A stretch of 64,000 nt of DNA from Bradyrhizobium elkanii USDA 76 (GTDB taxonomy: Bacteria; Pseudomonadota; Alphaproteobacteria; Rhizobiales; Xanthobacteraceae), in contig NZ_CP066356.1 of NCBI RefSeq assembly GCF_023278185.1, positions 1,914,001 to 1,978,000 on the forward strand, read 5' to 3'. This document shows, piece after piece, positions 1 to 8,367 of this stretch. The translations under genes and the position numbers were made by a program. How positions within the stretch are numbered: position 1 is the stretch's first letter; each line of letters opens with the position of its first letter. The notes beneath the pieces were generated by a model. That model ran no database searches. It saw only the letters and a list, made by a program, of their open reading frames with translations, and had not been told where the DNA came from.

Positions 1-395
1 CGGGGATAGCCGCGCTCGATCATCGCCGGCACCAGAATGGTGCCCATGGCGAGCGCGGTCGCAACTGAGGAGCCGCAGATCGCGGCAAATAGGGTGCATG
101 ACACCACCGTCACGAGACCGAGCGCGCCCCGCAATCGTCCGAACCAGGCGATCGCGACATCGACCAGCGCCTTGGCGACGCCGCCGCGCCGCATGAATGC
201 GGCGGCCATCACGAACAGCGGCAAGGCCATCAGTGTGCTGGAATTCATTTCATCGGCGATCTTCTGTGCGATCGCTACCAGAGGCTGGTCGCTGAAACCG
301 AACAGGACTGCCGCGCAGAGACCCAACACCAGAAAGATCGGCATTCCCGCGCAGAGCAGCCCGAAGAACATCAGCAGGAAAAGCATCGTCCACAT
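1..395 (-). CDS. dctM: TRAP transporter large permease (DctM-like), N-terminal part
   Basis: The 131 codons visible encode the N-terminal part of a TRAP large membrane subunit, which carries the substrate across the inner membrane using an ion gradient. The protein starts MWTMLFLLMFFGLLCAGMPI and continues through hydrophobic helices with the family-typical stretch around 'STLMALPLFVMAAAFMRRGG' and an 'AICGSSVATALAMG' helix near residues 110-120. The gene runs off the left edge, so about two thirds is missing. The ATG at 395 is the first start after an in-frame stop. It lies 110 bases after the small-permease gene and belongs to the same minus-strand operon. The family is clear; the substrate cannot be read from this fragment. 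Confidence 0.88.
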   Translation of the reverse strand, partial: MWTMLFLLMFFGLLCAGMPIFLVLGLCAAVLFGFSDQPLVAIAQKIADEMNSSTLMALPLFVMAAAFMRRGGVAKALVDVAIAWFGRLRGALGLVTVVSCTLFAAICGSSVATALAMGTILVPAMIERGYP

Positions 396-505
396 CGTGT
401 CGGTCTCGTTGTTGCTGGACCTGAAGCGTCCCGATGCGGGACCACGACGGTCAGTTTACCGATGGCAGATCGGTCATTAAGACGGCTGACGTCGCCGCCG
501 ATCGC

Positions 506-1009
506 TCAGTGATCGTGAACGGCGATGACCATGGTGGCGGGATCGAAGCGGAAGACGAGCAAATAAAGCTTGATGAGGTAGCGCAACAGCATCAGCACGG
601 CGCCGGTCAGGATGGCCGAGTAGTAGATCCACATCGGGAATTCGAGGCCCGTGATGCTGCGCTCGTCGAGGCTGCGGGCGACGTCGGCAACCTGGAAGCC
701 GAAATAGGCCAGGCCGCCACAAAACAAGATCGCGACACAGCAGTTGAATGCCTCGACCCATCTTTGCCCTTGCGGCGGCAACAGTCGCAGGACGACGTCG
801 GGCCTGACATGCCCATCGGTCCGGACCAACTGGCTCGACGCCAGAAACACCGCCCAGACCGTCAGATAGACCACTACCTCCTCGCCATTGATGAAAGCGA
901 AGTTCTTGTTCACGTAACGGCCGATGACCTGAAAGGTCCCGACCGTCAGCGCGGCGGCGCCGAGAACTCCTATCAAGAGGAGTTCAAGCCTGTTCCAGAC
1001 CTTCATCAT
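506..1009 (-). CDS. dctQ: TRAP transporter small permease (DctQ-like)
   Basis: This 167-residue inner-membrane protein has four hydrophobic segments (about residues 8-28, 43-62, 85-105 and 128-150), the usual size and layout of the DctQ small subunit that bridges the binding protein and the large permease. The motif FQVIGRYV in the first helix region and the 'FLASSQLVRTDGHVRPDVV' loop are typical of the family. I chose the ATG at 1009; a TTG three codons upstream is also open. The gene begins nine bases after the dctP stop and precedes dctM, the standard dctP-dctQ-dctM order. Confidence 0.87.
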   Translation of the reverse strand: MMKVWNRLELLLIGVLGAAALTVGTFQVIGRYVNKNFAFINGEEVVVYLTVWAVFLASSQLVRTDGHVRPDVVLRLLPPQGQRWVEAFNCCVAILFCGGLAYFGFQVADVARSLDERSITGLEFPMWIYYSAILTGAVLMLLRYLIKLYLLVFRFDPATMVIAVHDH

Positions 1010-1018
1010 GGGTGGCAA

Positions 1019-2041
1019 TCAATGGCCGATGGTCGTTACATCCGCCTGCACCTGCTGCAGCAAGGCGGGCGAAATCCGCAACTCCTTCGCGATGCCGTCC
1101 TGCAAAGGCAGCATCTTGGCGCGGACCTCAGCGAGCGCGCTCTCGGACGGCGAAACGAACACGACGCCGTTCTTCTCCAGCGTGTGGCGCGCCTCGGTCT
1201 GAGCTTCTTCCATGCTCTTGCGGTAGGCATGGATGTTCTCCTGCCAGAGGTCGATGACCAGCTTCTGGAGATCCGGCGGCAGCTTCCTGTAGAAGCTCTC
1301 GCTGATCATCGGCACGTAGAACCCGACGAATTCGCGATCCGCAAAGCCATATTTCACGCCGGATTCCCAGAGCTTTGCGCTGGCAAGGCTTTCATCGGTC
1401 GAGCTCAGCCCGTCGAACGTGCCTTGCGACAGCGCCAGCGGAACGTCCGGCCATGCCGTCACGTTCGGTGACGCGCCGAAGAATTTGGCGCGTGCCGACT
1501 GTCCCGCGCCGCCGGAGTTGCGGATCTTCATGCCGGCCTGGTCGGCGAAGTCGCGGATCGGCTTGTTGGTGCTGTAGGTGTTTTGATATCCGAGCTGCAG
1601 CCAGGGGCCGAGCAATTTGACATCGAGCTTGCTCTCGAATTGCTTGTTGATGATCTCGCCGATCTTGCCGTCGGCAGCAGCATAGACGACCGGGTAGGGC
1701 TGCCCGAAAAATGCCGGCAGCTGGAAGACGTCTGCATCGGGGACGAAGCCGGTCAGCACCCAGGTGCCGGGGATCGCCATCTCGACGGCGCCCTGACGCA
1801 GCGCCTTCACCACGTCGCGGTCGCGAAACAACTGGCCGCTGTGGAACAGCTCGGTCGTGATCCGGCCGCCTGATTTTTCCTGCAGCTTCTTCAGGTAGTC
1901 GGCGGCGGACAATGTCCGTCCGTGTGTCGCCGACGTGTCCACCGAAGCCCGCAGCTTGAACTGAGGTTCGGCTGCTAGCGCTCCCTGGCTGCACTGAATC
2001 GCAAGCACGGCAAGCACGGCCGTCACGGCGCCCCGCATCAT
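1019..2041 (-). CDS. dctP: TRAP transporter periplasmic substrate-binding protein (DctP-like)
   Basis: This is a 340-residue extracytoplasmic solute receptor of the DctP family. It binds the substrate in the periplasm and delivers it to DctQM. Residues 1-23 form a signal peptide ending in a cleavable ALAAEP. The body shows the family pattern, including 'KKLQEKSGGRITTELFHSGQL', a 'GAVEMAIPGTW' strand and the 'KIRNSGG' segment that usually carries the carboxylate-binding arginine. The start at 2041 (ATGATG) is supported by GGGGAG eight bases upstream. It is the first gene of the minus-strand TRAP operon, divergent from the ABC operon, with a LacI-type operator 76 bases upstream. TRAP systems usually carry carboxylic acids; the exact ligand is unknown. 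Confidence 0.9.
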   Translation of the reverse strand: MMRGAVTAVLAVLAIQCSQGALAAEPQFKLRASVDTSATHGRTLSAADYLKKLQEKSGGRITTELFHSGQLFRDRDVVKALRQGAVEMAIPGTWVLTGFVPDADVFQLPAFFGQPYPVVYAAADGKIGEIINKQFESKLDVKLLGPWLQLGYQNTYSTNKPIRDFADQAGMKIRNSGGAGQSARAKFFGASPNVTAWPDVPLALSQGTFDGLSSTDESLASAKLWESGVKYGFADREFVGFYVPMISESFYRKLPPDLQKLVIDLWQENIHAYRKSMEEAQTEARHTLEKNGVVFVSPSESALAEVRAKMLPLQDGIAKELRISPALLQQVQADVTTIGH

Positions 2042-2116
2042 CGAGTTTCTCCCCTTGGCCGTCGTCTTCTGTCCGCGACGGGTCACGGAAGCTAACGGGC
2101 AGGCCAAGCTGATTCA

Positions 2117-2132
2117 AGTGGAACGTTTCATT
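2117..2132. promoter_or_regulatory. LacI-type operator, imperfect (O2)
   Basis: The 16-mer AGTGGAACGTTTCATT matches the perfect palindrome at 2276-2291 at 14 of 16 positions, with the central AACGTT core intact. It lies 76 bases upstream of the dctP start, in the leader or promoter of the TRAP operon. Centre-to-centre distance to the other site is 159 bases, which would allow looping. Central CG flanked by AA/TT is the standard LacI/GalR-family operator architecture, and a LacI regulator is encoded at 16638-17681. Regulation is inferred. Confidence 0.65.
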
Positions 2133-2275
2133 GCGAAGGTGTGTCAGTAGCAGTGCATCGTTTCCGAATTCTAACGGATCGTTCAATCGATATGGCAACA
2201 TACTGTTATTATTTATATTTATTTCCTATCCGGAACGGTGGTTCATCTCAAGCATAGCTGATCTGCCCCATTTTT

Positions 2276-2291
2276 AATGAAACGTTTCATT
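2276..2291. promoter_or_regulatory. LacI-type operator, perfect 16-bp palindrome (O1)
   Basis: AATGAAACGTTTCATT is a perfect 16-base palindrome with the central CG of LacI/GalR-family operators. Its right end overlaps a consensus TTGACA (2290-2295) pointing toward the ABC operon, so a bound repressor would block the -35 region. The rest of the 378-base intergenic region (2042-2419) holds an AT-rich stretch near 2200-2225 and no convincing gene. The likely partner is the LacI protein encoded at 16638-17681. Confidence 0.75.
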
Positions 2292-2319
2292 GACAAGGCG
2301 ACCTCCGCGCGCCTAGCGT
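2290..2319 (+). promoter_or_regulatory. Putative promoter of the ABC/catabolic operon
   Basis: A perfect TTGACA (2290-2295) is followed after 18 bases by TAGCGT (2314-2319), a weak -10. The -35 overlaps the palindromic operator by two bases. It is about 100 bases upstream of the first ABC gene. The -10 assignment is uncertain. Confidence 0.4.
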
Positions 2320-2419
2320 CCCGGCGCCGAGCGATACGCGCGGCCCCGGAGCGGAACGCTTCGGGTTTCCACGCAACAAGTGGACGGCGCATGAGCCGCA
2401 ACAAATTACGGGGGGAGTG

Positions 2420-3607
2420 ATGAGCACTACGCGGAGAGATCTGCTGTTGTCCGGCATCGCCGTCGGCGCTGCGCTTGCCAGTTCGAATGTTTCGGTGATG
2501 GCGGCGGGACAGGAATTGACGCTCGGCGTCGTCGGCGTCCTGTCGGGTCCCGCTGCGCAATGGGGCCTCGCGCTGCGCGGCGCGGTCGAACTCGTCGCTG
2601 CCGAGGCCAACCGGGACGGCCTGATCAAGATCGACGGGGCGCCATGCAAGGTCAACGTCGTTGCCATCGACAGCAAGTATACGGCCGAAGGCGCCGCCGC
2701 TGCGGCCAACACGCTGGCAGGGCAGGGCGTTAAATTCATCATCGGCCCGATCGGCTCGCCCGAGCTCACCGGCGTGAAGCCGATCGCCAAGCGCAATTCG
2801 ATGCTGGTGATGGGCAACGGCTACGCCAAGGATGCGCTGTCGCCGCAGTTGCCGCTGGTCTTCCACATGGGGCCGGGGCCTTCGGGCTGGGCCGAGCCGA
2901 TCATCAAGATCGCCAAGCAGAAGTTCGGCATGAAGAGCGTGGTGCTGGTCGCGCCGAACGACCAGGGTGGCACGGATATCGCGAGCGTCGACGCCGACGC
3001 ATACAAGAGAACCGGCATCACAGCTTCCGAAGAATATTATCAGCGTGGCACCACCAATTTCGCGCCGATCGTGACCCGGATCATGAACGCGAAGCCCGAT
3101 GCCGTCGATCTCGCTTCATCGCCCCCTGGCGACGCCGGCATCATCGTGAAGCAATTGCGTCAGGCTGGCTTTGAGGGACCGATCGGACGTCTCGGCGGTC
3201 CGGGATACACCGAAATCTCCCGCGTCGCCGGTGGCGATGAGGTGCTGAAGGACTTCTATTGGTACGAACCGGTTCTCATCGACGAGAAAGTGCAAATGAT
3301 CGCCGACGAGTACAAGAAACTGCTCGGTGCCGATCGGCCGGAAAACAATCTGTTCTTTCAGTGGGTCTCCGCCGCCCGCATGGTAACCAAGGCAATCGCC
3401 AAGGCCGGTACCATCTCGGACACGGCCAAGGTTGCTGAAGCCCTGCGATCTTTGCCGGTCGAGGATCCCAATATCGGTCCCGGTCACTGGATCGGGCAGG
3501 ATTTCTTCGGCATCAACCAGGAACTGTCGTTCCCGTTTGGCGTCGGACTCGTGGAAAAAGGCAAGCTGCAACCGACCATCAGGGTCGAAGCGGCCGGCGG
3601 CAAGTAG
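2420..3607 (+). CDS. livK: ABC transporter substrate-binding protein (LivK-like, Tat signal)
   Basis: This 395-residue periplasmic binding protein belongs to the branched-chain amino acid/amide family (type I fold). The N terminus has a twin-arginine motif (TTRRDLLLSG) before a hydrophobic stretch and an AAG cleavage region, suggesting Tat export. The body has family hallmarks: 'LGVVGVLSGPAAQWG' at the start of lobe 1, 'FIIGPIGSPELTGVKPIA' and 'KSVVLVAPNDQGGTD'. I chose ATG 2420 over GTG 2417 because GGGGGAG then sits closer to ideal spacing. It heads an operon with LivH, M, G and F homologues. The catabolic genes downstream suggest an organic acid or aromatic-type ligand rather than an amino acid. 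Confidence 0.9.
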   Translation: MSTTRRDLLLSGIAVGAALASSNVSVMAAGQELTLGVVGVLSGPAAQWGLALRGAVELVAAEANRDGLIKIDGAPCKVNVVAIDSKYTAEGAAAAANTLAGQGVKFIIGPIGSPELTGVKPIAKRNSMLVMGNGYAKDALSPQLPLVFHMGPGPSGWAEPIIKIAKQKFGMKSVVLVAPNDQGGTDIASVDADAYKRTGITASEEYYQRGTTNFAPIVTRIMNAKPDAVDLASSPPGDAGIIVKQLRQAGFEGPIGRLGGPGYTEISRVAGGDEVLKDFYWYEPVLIDEKVQMIADEYKKLLGADRPENNLFFQWVSAARMVTKAIAKAGTISDTAKVAEALRSLPVEDPNIGPGHWIGQDFFGINQELSFPFGVGLVEKGKLQPTIRVEAAGGK

Positions 3608-3617
3608 CGGGTACTCC

Positions 3618-4484
3618 GTGCAAGGTTTTGTCGCCACCAGCCTCATCGGCATCAGCCTGGGTGCGCAGTACGCGCTGCTCGCCCTCGGCTTCACCCTGAT
3701 CTTCGGCATTCTCGGAGTCGTCAATTTCGCGCATGGCGGCTTCTACGTTCTCGGAGGATATCTCGCCTATTCCGCGGTGACCTATCTCGGCATGCCTTAC
3801 GCGCTGGCGGTGATCTGCGCGGCGCTGGGTACCACGGTGCTCGGATTCCTGTTCGAGCGCTTCGTGCTGGATCGCGTGATTGACGATCATCTGGCGACGC
3901 TGATGCTGACGCTCGGCCTCTATCTGATGATGTCGAGCGGCATATTGGTGGTGTTCGGGCCGCAATCTCCGGCCTTCGCGTTTCCATTGACCGGTGTCAT
4001 TCATGGCCATGGATTCTTTGTGCCGATTGAGAATCTCGTGGTGCTGGGCGTCTGCATCATCGGGATCCTGTCGATTTACGGCCTGATCTATTACACCGAT
4101 TTCGGCCGCGCTCTGCGTGCGATGGCCGATGACCGCGCGGTTGCGACGGCGCAGGGACTGCGTCCCGCGATTCTGTTCCCGGCCGCCTTCGCTCTGGCGA
4201 CCGGGCTCGCCGGCCTCACCGGCGCGCTGGTAACACCGATCCTGTCGCTCGCGCCGCATATCGGCGATCCCGTGCTGGCGACGTCCTTCCTGATCGTCAT
4301 CCTCGGCGGTCTTGGCAGCGTCGGTGGTGCGACGGTCGCGGCCTTCATTGTCGGCATGGCGGAGGCGTTCTCGGCGGTCTATCTCGGCGGCTCGAAGGGC
4401 GCGCTCGCGCTGTTCGTGCTCGTCCTGGTCATGCTGGTGGTCAAGCCATCCGGCCTGTTCGGTCACCGGGTTCGGGGAGCTTGA
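3618..4484 (+). CDS. livH: ABC transporter permease (LivH-like)
   Basis: This 288-residue inner-membrane permease starts at GTG 3618, eleven bases after the binding-protein stop. An in-frame extension upstream would overlap that gene and looks like its shadow. The first helices carry the LivH signature 'GAQYALLALGFTLIFGILGVVNFAHGG', and 'GGLGSVGGATVAAFIVG' marks the conserved C-terminal loop that contacts the ATPases. It should form the membrane channel with the LivM homologue that follows four bases later. Confidence 0.9.
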   Translation: MQGFVATSLIGISLGAQYALLALGFTLIFGILGVVNFAHGGFYVLGGYLAYSAVTYLGMPYALAVICAALGTTVLGFLFERFVLDRVIDDHLATLMLTLGLYLMMSSGILVVFGPQSPAFAFPLTGVIHGHGFFVPIENLVVLGVCIIGILSIYGLIYYTDFGRALRAMADDRAVATAQGLRPAILFPAAFALATGLAGLTGALVTPILSLAPHIGDPVLATSFLIVILGGLGSVGGATVAAFIVGMAEAFSAVYLGGSKGALALFVLVLVMLVVKPSGLFGHRVRGA

Positions 4485-4488
4485 GCAC

Positions 4489-5526
4489 ATGACAGCCCAC
4501 TCGCTCTCCAAGCGCGGCGACCTGGCCGAGGCGGCAAGCGTCGTGGTCATCGCGGCCGCCTTCGCAGTCCCCTGGCTCAGCCAGAACCCGATGGTCTATT
4601 CGCTGGCCAACCAGATGCTGATCGCGATTACGGCTGCCTTCAGCGTCTACATCATGCTGCGCATGAATCTGATGACCTTCGCCGTGCCGACCTTCATGGC
4701 GATCGGCGGTTACACCGTCGCGATCCTGGGGCTTCGTCACGGCGTGACCGACGTGCTGTTGCTGGGGCTTGCCAGCTTCGTGGTGCCGGCGCTGTTTGCG
4801 CTGCCGCTCGGTGCGCTGGTGCTCCGTCTGACCGGCGTCTATTTCGTGCTGGTCACGTTCGTCCTCACCGAGATCACGCAACTGTTGTTGTTCGAAACGC
4901 CGGGATTGACCGGTGGGTCCAATGGACTGGTCGGCATGCCGGCGGTGACGCTGTTCGGGCTGGAACTCGCCGACAACCGCGCGGTGCTTCAGGTCACGAT
5001 CGGCCTGGCGCTCACCGGTGCCATCGTCACCGCTGCGGTGACCCGTACGCTTCGCCAGCACTTCGCGGCGATCGAAGAGAACGAACTCCTTGCCCAGAGT
5101 CTCGGCCTCGTTGTTTGGCACTACAAGGCGTTCGGCTTCGCCATCGCGGCGGGTGTGTCCGGGCTCGCTGGCTTCGCTCTCGTCAACATGCTGCTCACCG
5201 CCCATCCGACCTCGTTCAGCGCGCTGTCATCGGTCAACTACATTGCCTACGCGATCATCGGGGGAAAGAGCAGCATGCTTGGCCCGGTTGTCGGCGGCGC
5301 CCTGCTGATCTGGGCGGGAGACGTCTTCGCATTGCGCGGGGAGTATTCTCAGTTCCTGTTCGGCTTCCTGATCGTGGTCGTGGTGCTGGTCGCGCGCGAG
5401 GGCATCGTCGGGACGATCCATCGCCTTGGTGTCCGTGTGTTTTCCCCGCCGCTGCCGTCGCGGTCTTCCACCGTCGCCTCGTCGCCGACGCTGAGCGTGC
5501 CCAATGCGATGGAGCCGCTGCAATGA
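4489..5526 (+). CDS. livM: ABC transporter permease (LivM-like)
   Basis: This 345-residue multi-helix permease is the second membrane subunit of the importer. The ATG at 4489 has GGGGAG nine bases upstream. Hydrophobic segments span most of the protein. The EAA-like loop includes 'IEENELLAQSLGL' and 'YKAFGFAIAAGVSGLAGF', typical of LivM. The C terminus ends in a serine- and proline-rich tail of about 25 residues. Its stop overlaps the start of the next gene (ATGA), consistent with translational coupling. Confidence 0.9.
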   Translation: MTAHSLSKRGDLAEAASVVVIAAAFAVPWLSQNPMVYSLANQMLIAITAAFSVYIMLRMNLMTFAVPTFMAIGGYTVAILGLRHGVTDVLLLGLASFVVPALFALPLGALVLRLTGVYFVLVTFVLTEITQLLLFETPGLTGGSNGLVGMPAVTLFGLELADNRAVLQVTIGLALTGAIVTAAVTRTLRQHFAAIEENELLAQSLGLVVWHYKAFGFAIAAGVSGLAGFALVNMLLTAHPTSFSALSSVNYIAYAIIGGKSSMLGPVVGGALLIWAGDVFALRGEYSQFLFGFLIVVVVLVAREGIVGTIHRLGVRVFSPPLPSRSSTVASSPTLSVPNAMEPLQ

Positions 5527-6281
5527 CGGCTGAATGCACCGAACGTACCGACGGCGGCGCGCTGCTCGAGGTCGCTGCCATCTCCAAGCGGTTTGGCGGG
5601 CTGCATGTCTTCGACAATGTCAGCTTCGCCATCCCGCCAGGCGACGTCCTTGGCGTCATCGGACCAAACGGCGCCGGCAAGACCACGCTCATCAACGTCA
5701 TTTGCGGCATGCTGCCGCCGACTACCGGCCGGGTGCGGCTCGACGGCAAGGACATGACGGACAAGCCGCTCCATGCCGTCAGTCGCATGGGAATTATCCG
5801 CAGCTTCCAACAAACCAACACCTTCCGTACGGCATCGGTCCGCGAGAACATTTCTCGGGCCCTTCGCTTCAGCGGCAGCGGGCCCGGATGGGAGAGCGTC
5901 GCGCCGCTGATTGACGAGTTCGAGCTTGAACCGCAGCTCGATGAGCAGAGCGACAAGCTGCCGTACGGGCTTCAGAAGATGCTGGGCCTCATTCTGGCCT
6001 GCGCAGCTCGGCCGAAAGTCTTGCTGCTCGACGAGCCGGCGGCCGGTCTCGAGCGGCGGGAGCGCCTACGGGTCGATGCTTTCGTGCGCCACGTAAGGAC
6101 TGAGCTCGGTTGCGGGGTCCTGATCGTCGAGCATGACATGGATCTCGTGCGCCGCCTCTGTCCAAGAATACTGGTTCTCGATTCCGGTCGTGTCCTGGCC
6201 GAGGGCGCTCCGGCCGAAGTCCTGGCACGCAAGGATGTCATCGATGCCTATCTCGGGTCGGTGGACGAGGAGGCGGCCTGA
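5523..6281 (+). CDS. livG: ABC transporter ATP-binding protein (LivG-like)
   Basis: This 252-residue cytoplasmic ATPase has a Walker A motif GPNGAGKT near residue 50, a LivG-type signature loop LPYGLQKM (replacing LSGGQ, as in many LivG proteins), Walker B 'VLLLDEPAAGLE', and a switch histidine in VEHDMD. It energises import together with the LivF homologue. It overlaps the preceding permease gene by four bases and the next gene by one base, so this is a tight operon. Confidence 0.92.
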   Translation: MTAECTERTDGGALLEVAAISKRFGGLHVFDNVSFAIPPGDVLGVIGPNGAGKTTLINVICGMLPPTTGRVRLDGKDMTDKPLHAVSRMGIIRSFQQTNTFRTASVRENISRALRFSGSGPGWESVAPLIDEFELEPQLDEQSDKLPYGLQKMLGLILACAARPKVLLLDEPAAGLERRERLRVDAFVRHVRTELGCGVLIVEHDMDLVRRLCPRILVLDSGRVLAEGAPAEVLARKDVIDAYLGSVDEEAA

Positions 6282-6973
6282 TGCTGGCGGTGAAAGACCT
6301 CGAAGTCCGCTATGGCGGCATCACGGCGATCCGCGGTGTCTCGATCGACGTCGCCGAGGGTGAGACGGTCCTGCTGATCGGCGCCAATGGTGCCGGCAAG
6401 TCGAGCCTGATCAACGCCGTCATCGGTCTGGTCAAGGCCTCGCATGGCAGCGTGCGCTTCGCGGGCCACGATCTCAGCGCCGTATCCTGCGATGGCCGCG
6501 CCCGGGCGGGAATGGGTTATTCGCCCGAAGGCCGCCGCGTATTCGCGACCATGTCGGTCGCTGACAATGTCCTGAGCGGCGCCTGCTGGCACGGCGGGGC
6601 GGCCCAGCGCGAAGCTTGGGCTTGGCTCTGTGGCATCTTTCCGATCCTGAAGGAGCGCGCCAGCCAGCCGGCCGGACAATTGTCGGGGGGACAACAGCAG
6701 ATCGTCGCCCTGGCGCGCGCCATGAGCTCGTTTCCCAAGCTGCTGCTGCTGGATGAGCCCTTTCTCGGGCTCGCGCCGGTGTGGATCGCGCAGATCAGTG
6801 AGGCGATCCACCATTTGCAACGGCGCGGCACGACCATTCTCATGACCGAGCAGATGGCGCGTCCGGCGCTCAAGCTTGCCACACGCGGCTACGTGATGCG
6901 CGGTGGCGAGGTCAGGCGGAGCGGCACCGTTGCCGAAATTCGCGACGTTGCGCTTGCCGAGGAGTATTTGTGA
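6281..6973 (+). CDS. livF: ABC transporter ATP-binding protein (LivF-like)
   Basis: This 230-residue ATPase has Walker A GANGAGKS, a canonical LSGGQQQ signature, Walker B 'LLLLDEPFLGLAP' and the YSPEGRRVF motif characteristic of LivF. It completes the importer. The stop overlaps the following MmgE/PrpD start, linking transport and catabolism in one transcript. Confidence 0.92.
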   Translation: MLAVKDLEVRYGGITAIRGVSIDVAEGETVLLIGANGAGKSSLINAVIGLVKASHGSVRFAGHDLSAVSCDGRARAGMGYSPEGRRVFATMSVADNVLSGACWHGGAAQREAWAWLCGIFPILKERASQPAGQLSGGQQQIVALARAMSSFPKLLLLDEPFLGLAPVWIAQISEAIHHLQRRGTTILMTEQMARPALKLATRGYVMRGGEVRRSGTVAEIRDVALAEEYL

Positions 6974-8367
6974 TGTCCGCTACGTTGACCGCCACTGCGG
7001 CGCTCGGGACCTTCGTCGCAACGACGTCGGCGAGCGAACTGTCCCCGGATGTCGCCACGAAGGCAGCCATTTGCCTGCTCGACTCGCTGGGGCTCGCGCT
7101 CGCGGCGCGGCACGAGCCGACGGCCGCGGCCGCGCGTGCGATGGCCGCGGAGGTGCTGCCTGGACCGCGCACCGCGCGCATCTGGGCGAGCGGCAAACAT
7201 GCCGCGCTGTCCGAGGCGGTTCTCGCCAATGGCATTGCCGTTCACGCCCATTTTCAGGACGATACCGACCACGATTCATGGACGCACCCGGGATCCCTGA
7301 TCGCGCCGGTCGCGGTGGCGCTTGGCGAAGCGCTGGATGCGCCGCTGCGCACCGTACTGACCGCTCTCACGGTCGGCTATTCCGCGCTCAAATGGCTTGG
7401 TGCGGGTGAAGTCGTTGCCCGCGGCCTGATCGGCCGGGGCGTGCGGACCAGCCCGACCTTCGGCACGATCGGCGCCGCGGCGGCGGCGGCAGCCGCACTT
7501 GGGCTCGATCCACCGAGGTCCACCAGTGCGGTTGCCATCGCGGCCTGCACGACCGGCGGCACGCTGGAGCCGGTGCGCTGCGGCTCCGACGAATGGCGCG
7601 TACAGAACGGGCGCGCCGCCCAGGGTGGGCTGGTTGCCGCGGAGCTTGCGGCGCGCGGCGTCCAGGGGGCGCCCGATGCGCTGGAAGGACCGAAGGGATT
7701 GTTGCGCTCGCTTGCCGGCCTCGATCACACGCCAGAACAATGGCAGCGAGGCCCCGATGTCGCGACGATGATCGGCATCATGGCAAAACCGTTCGCAACC
7801 CTGGGCGACAACATGTCGGCGGTGCTGGCGGCGCATATGCTTCACCGCGACGGCATCGATCTGTCGCAGGTGAAGCGGATCACCGTGACGATCTGGGAGC
7901 CCTATACGCAATATCCGGGAACGTCCTTCAAGGGGCCGTTCACGCGGACGGTGCAGACCCAGGCCAGCACCGCCTTTGCGGTCGCCGCCATGCTGCGCTA
8001 CGGCCGCCTCGACTACGAGATGGGCGTCGAGCATCGCCAGGACCGGGAGATCATGACACTCGTCGAAAAGACGATCGTCGAGCCGGACGCGATCGGTACC
8101 CATCTCGACGCGACCGTCGAGTTGGAGATCGAAAATGGTGGGCGTCTTCGCCGGACTGCGCGCGAGGCGCCCAAGGTTCTGGTGTTCCAGGACGAAGTCC
8201 GCGCCACCGAGGTTTTTGATAGCCGCCTGGCCGGCACCGGAATTCCGGCCGGCGAAGGCGCCAGCCTTGCGGCCGAGGTTTTCGCCTCGGCACGTAGCGG
8301 CGGATCGATGCCTGTGCGCAGGCTGCTCGACCGCCTGACCCGATCTCAAAGGGATGCGATCAAATGA
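6973..8367 (+). CDS. MmgE/PrpD family protein (first copy)
   Basis: This 464-residue protein is of the 2-methylcitrate dehydratase/cis-aconitate decarboxylase superfamily. It shows the N-terminal helical region, the 'NGIAVHAHFQDDTDHDSW' active-site segment (residues about 78-95) equivalent to the usual NGxxxHxxDxDD pattern, and the C-terminal smaller domain after residue 280. Family members dehydrate, decarboxylate or isomerise tricarboxylic and branched dicarboxylic acids. The start overlaps the LivF stop. A second, distinct member lies at 13375-14748 in the same operon, so the two probably act on different intermediates. The reaction is not predictable from sequence. Confidence 0.87.
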   Translation: MSATLTATAALGTFVATTSASELSPDVATKAAICLLDSLGLALAARHEPTAAAARAMAAEVLPGPRTARIWASGKHAALSEAVLANGIAVHAHFQDDTDHDSWTHPGSLIAPVAVALGEALDAPLRTVLTALTVGYSALKWLGAGEVVARGLIGRGVRTSPTFGTIGAAAAAAAALGLDPPRSTSAVAIAACTTGGTLEPVRCGSDEWRVQNGRAAQGGLVAAELAARGVQGAPDALEGPKGLLRSLAGLDHTPEQWQRGPDVATMIGIMAKPFATLGDNMSAVLAAHMLHRDGIDLSQVKRITVTIWEPYTQYPGTSFKGPFTRTVQTQASTAFAVAAMLRYGRLDYEMGVEHRQDREIMTLVEKTIVEPDAIGTHLDATVELEIENGGRLRRTAREAPKVLVFQDEVRATEVFDSRLAGTGIPAGEGASLAAEVFASARSGGSMPVRRLLDRLTRSQRDAIK

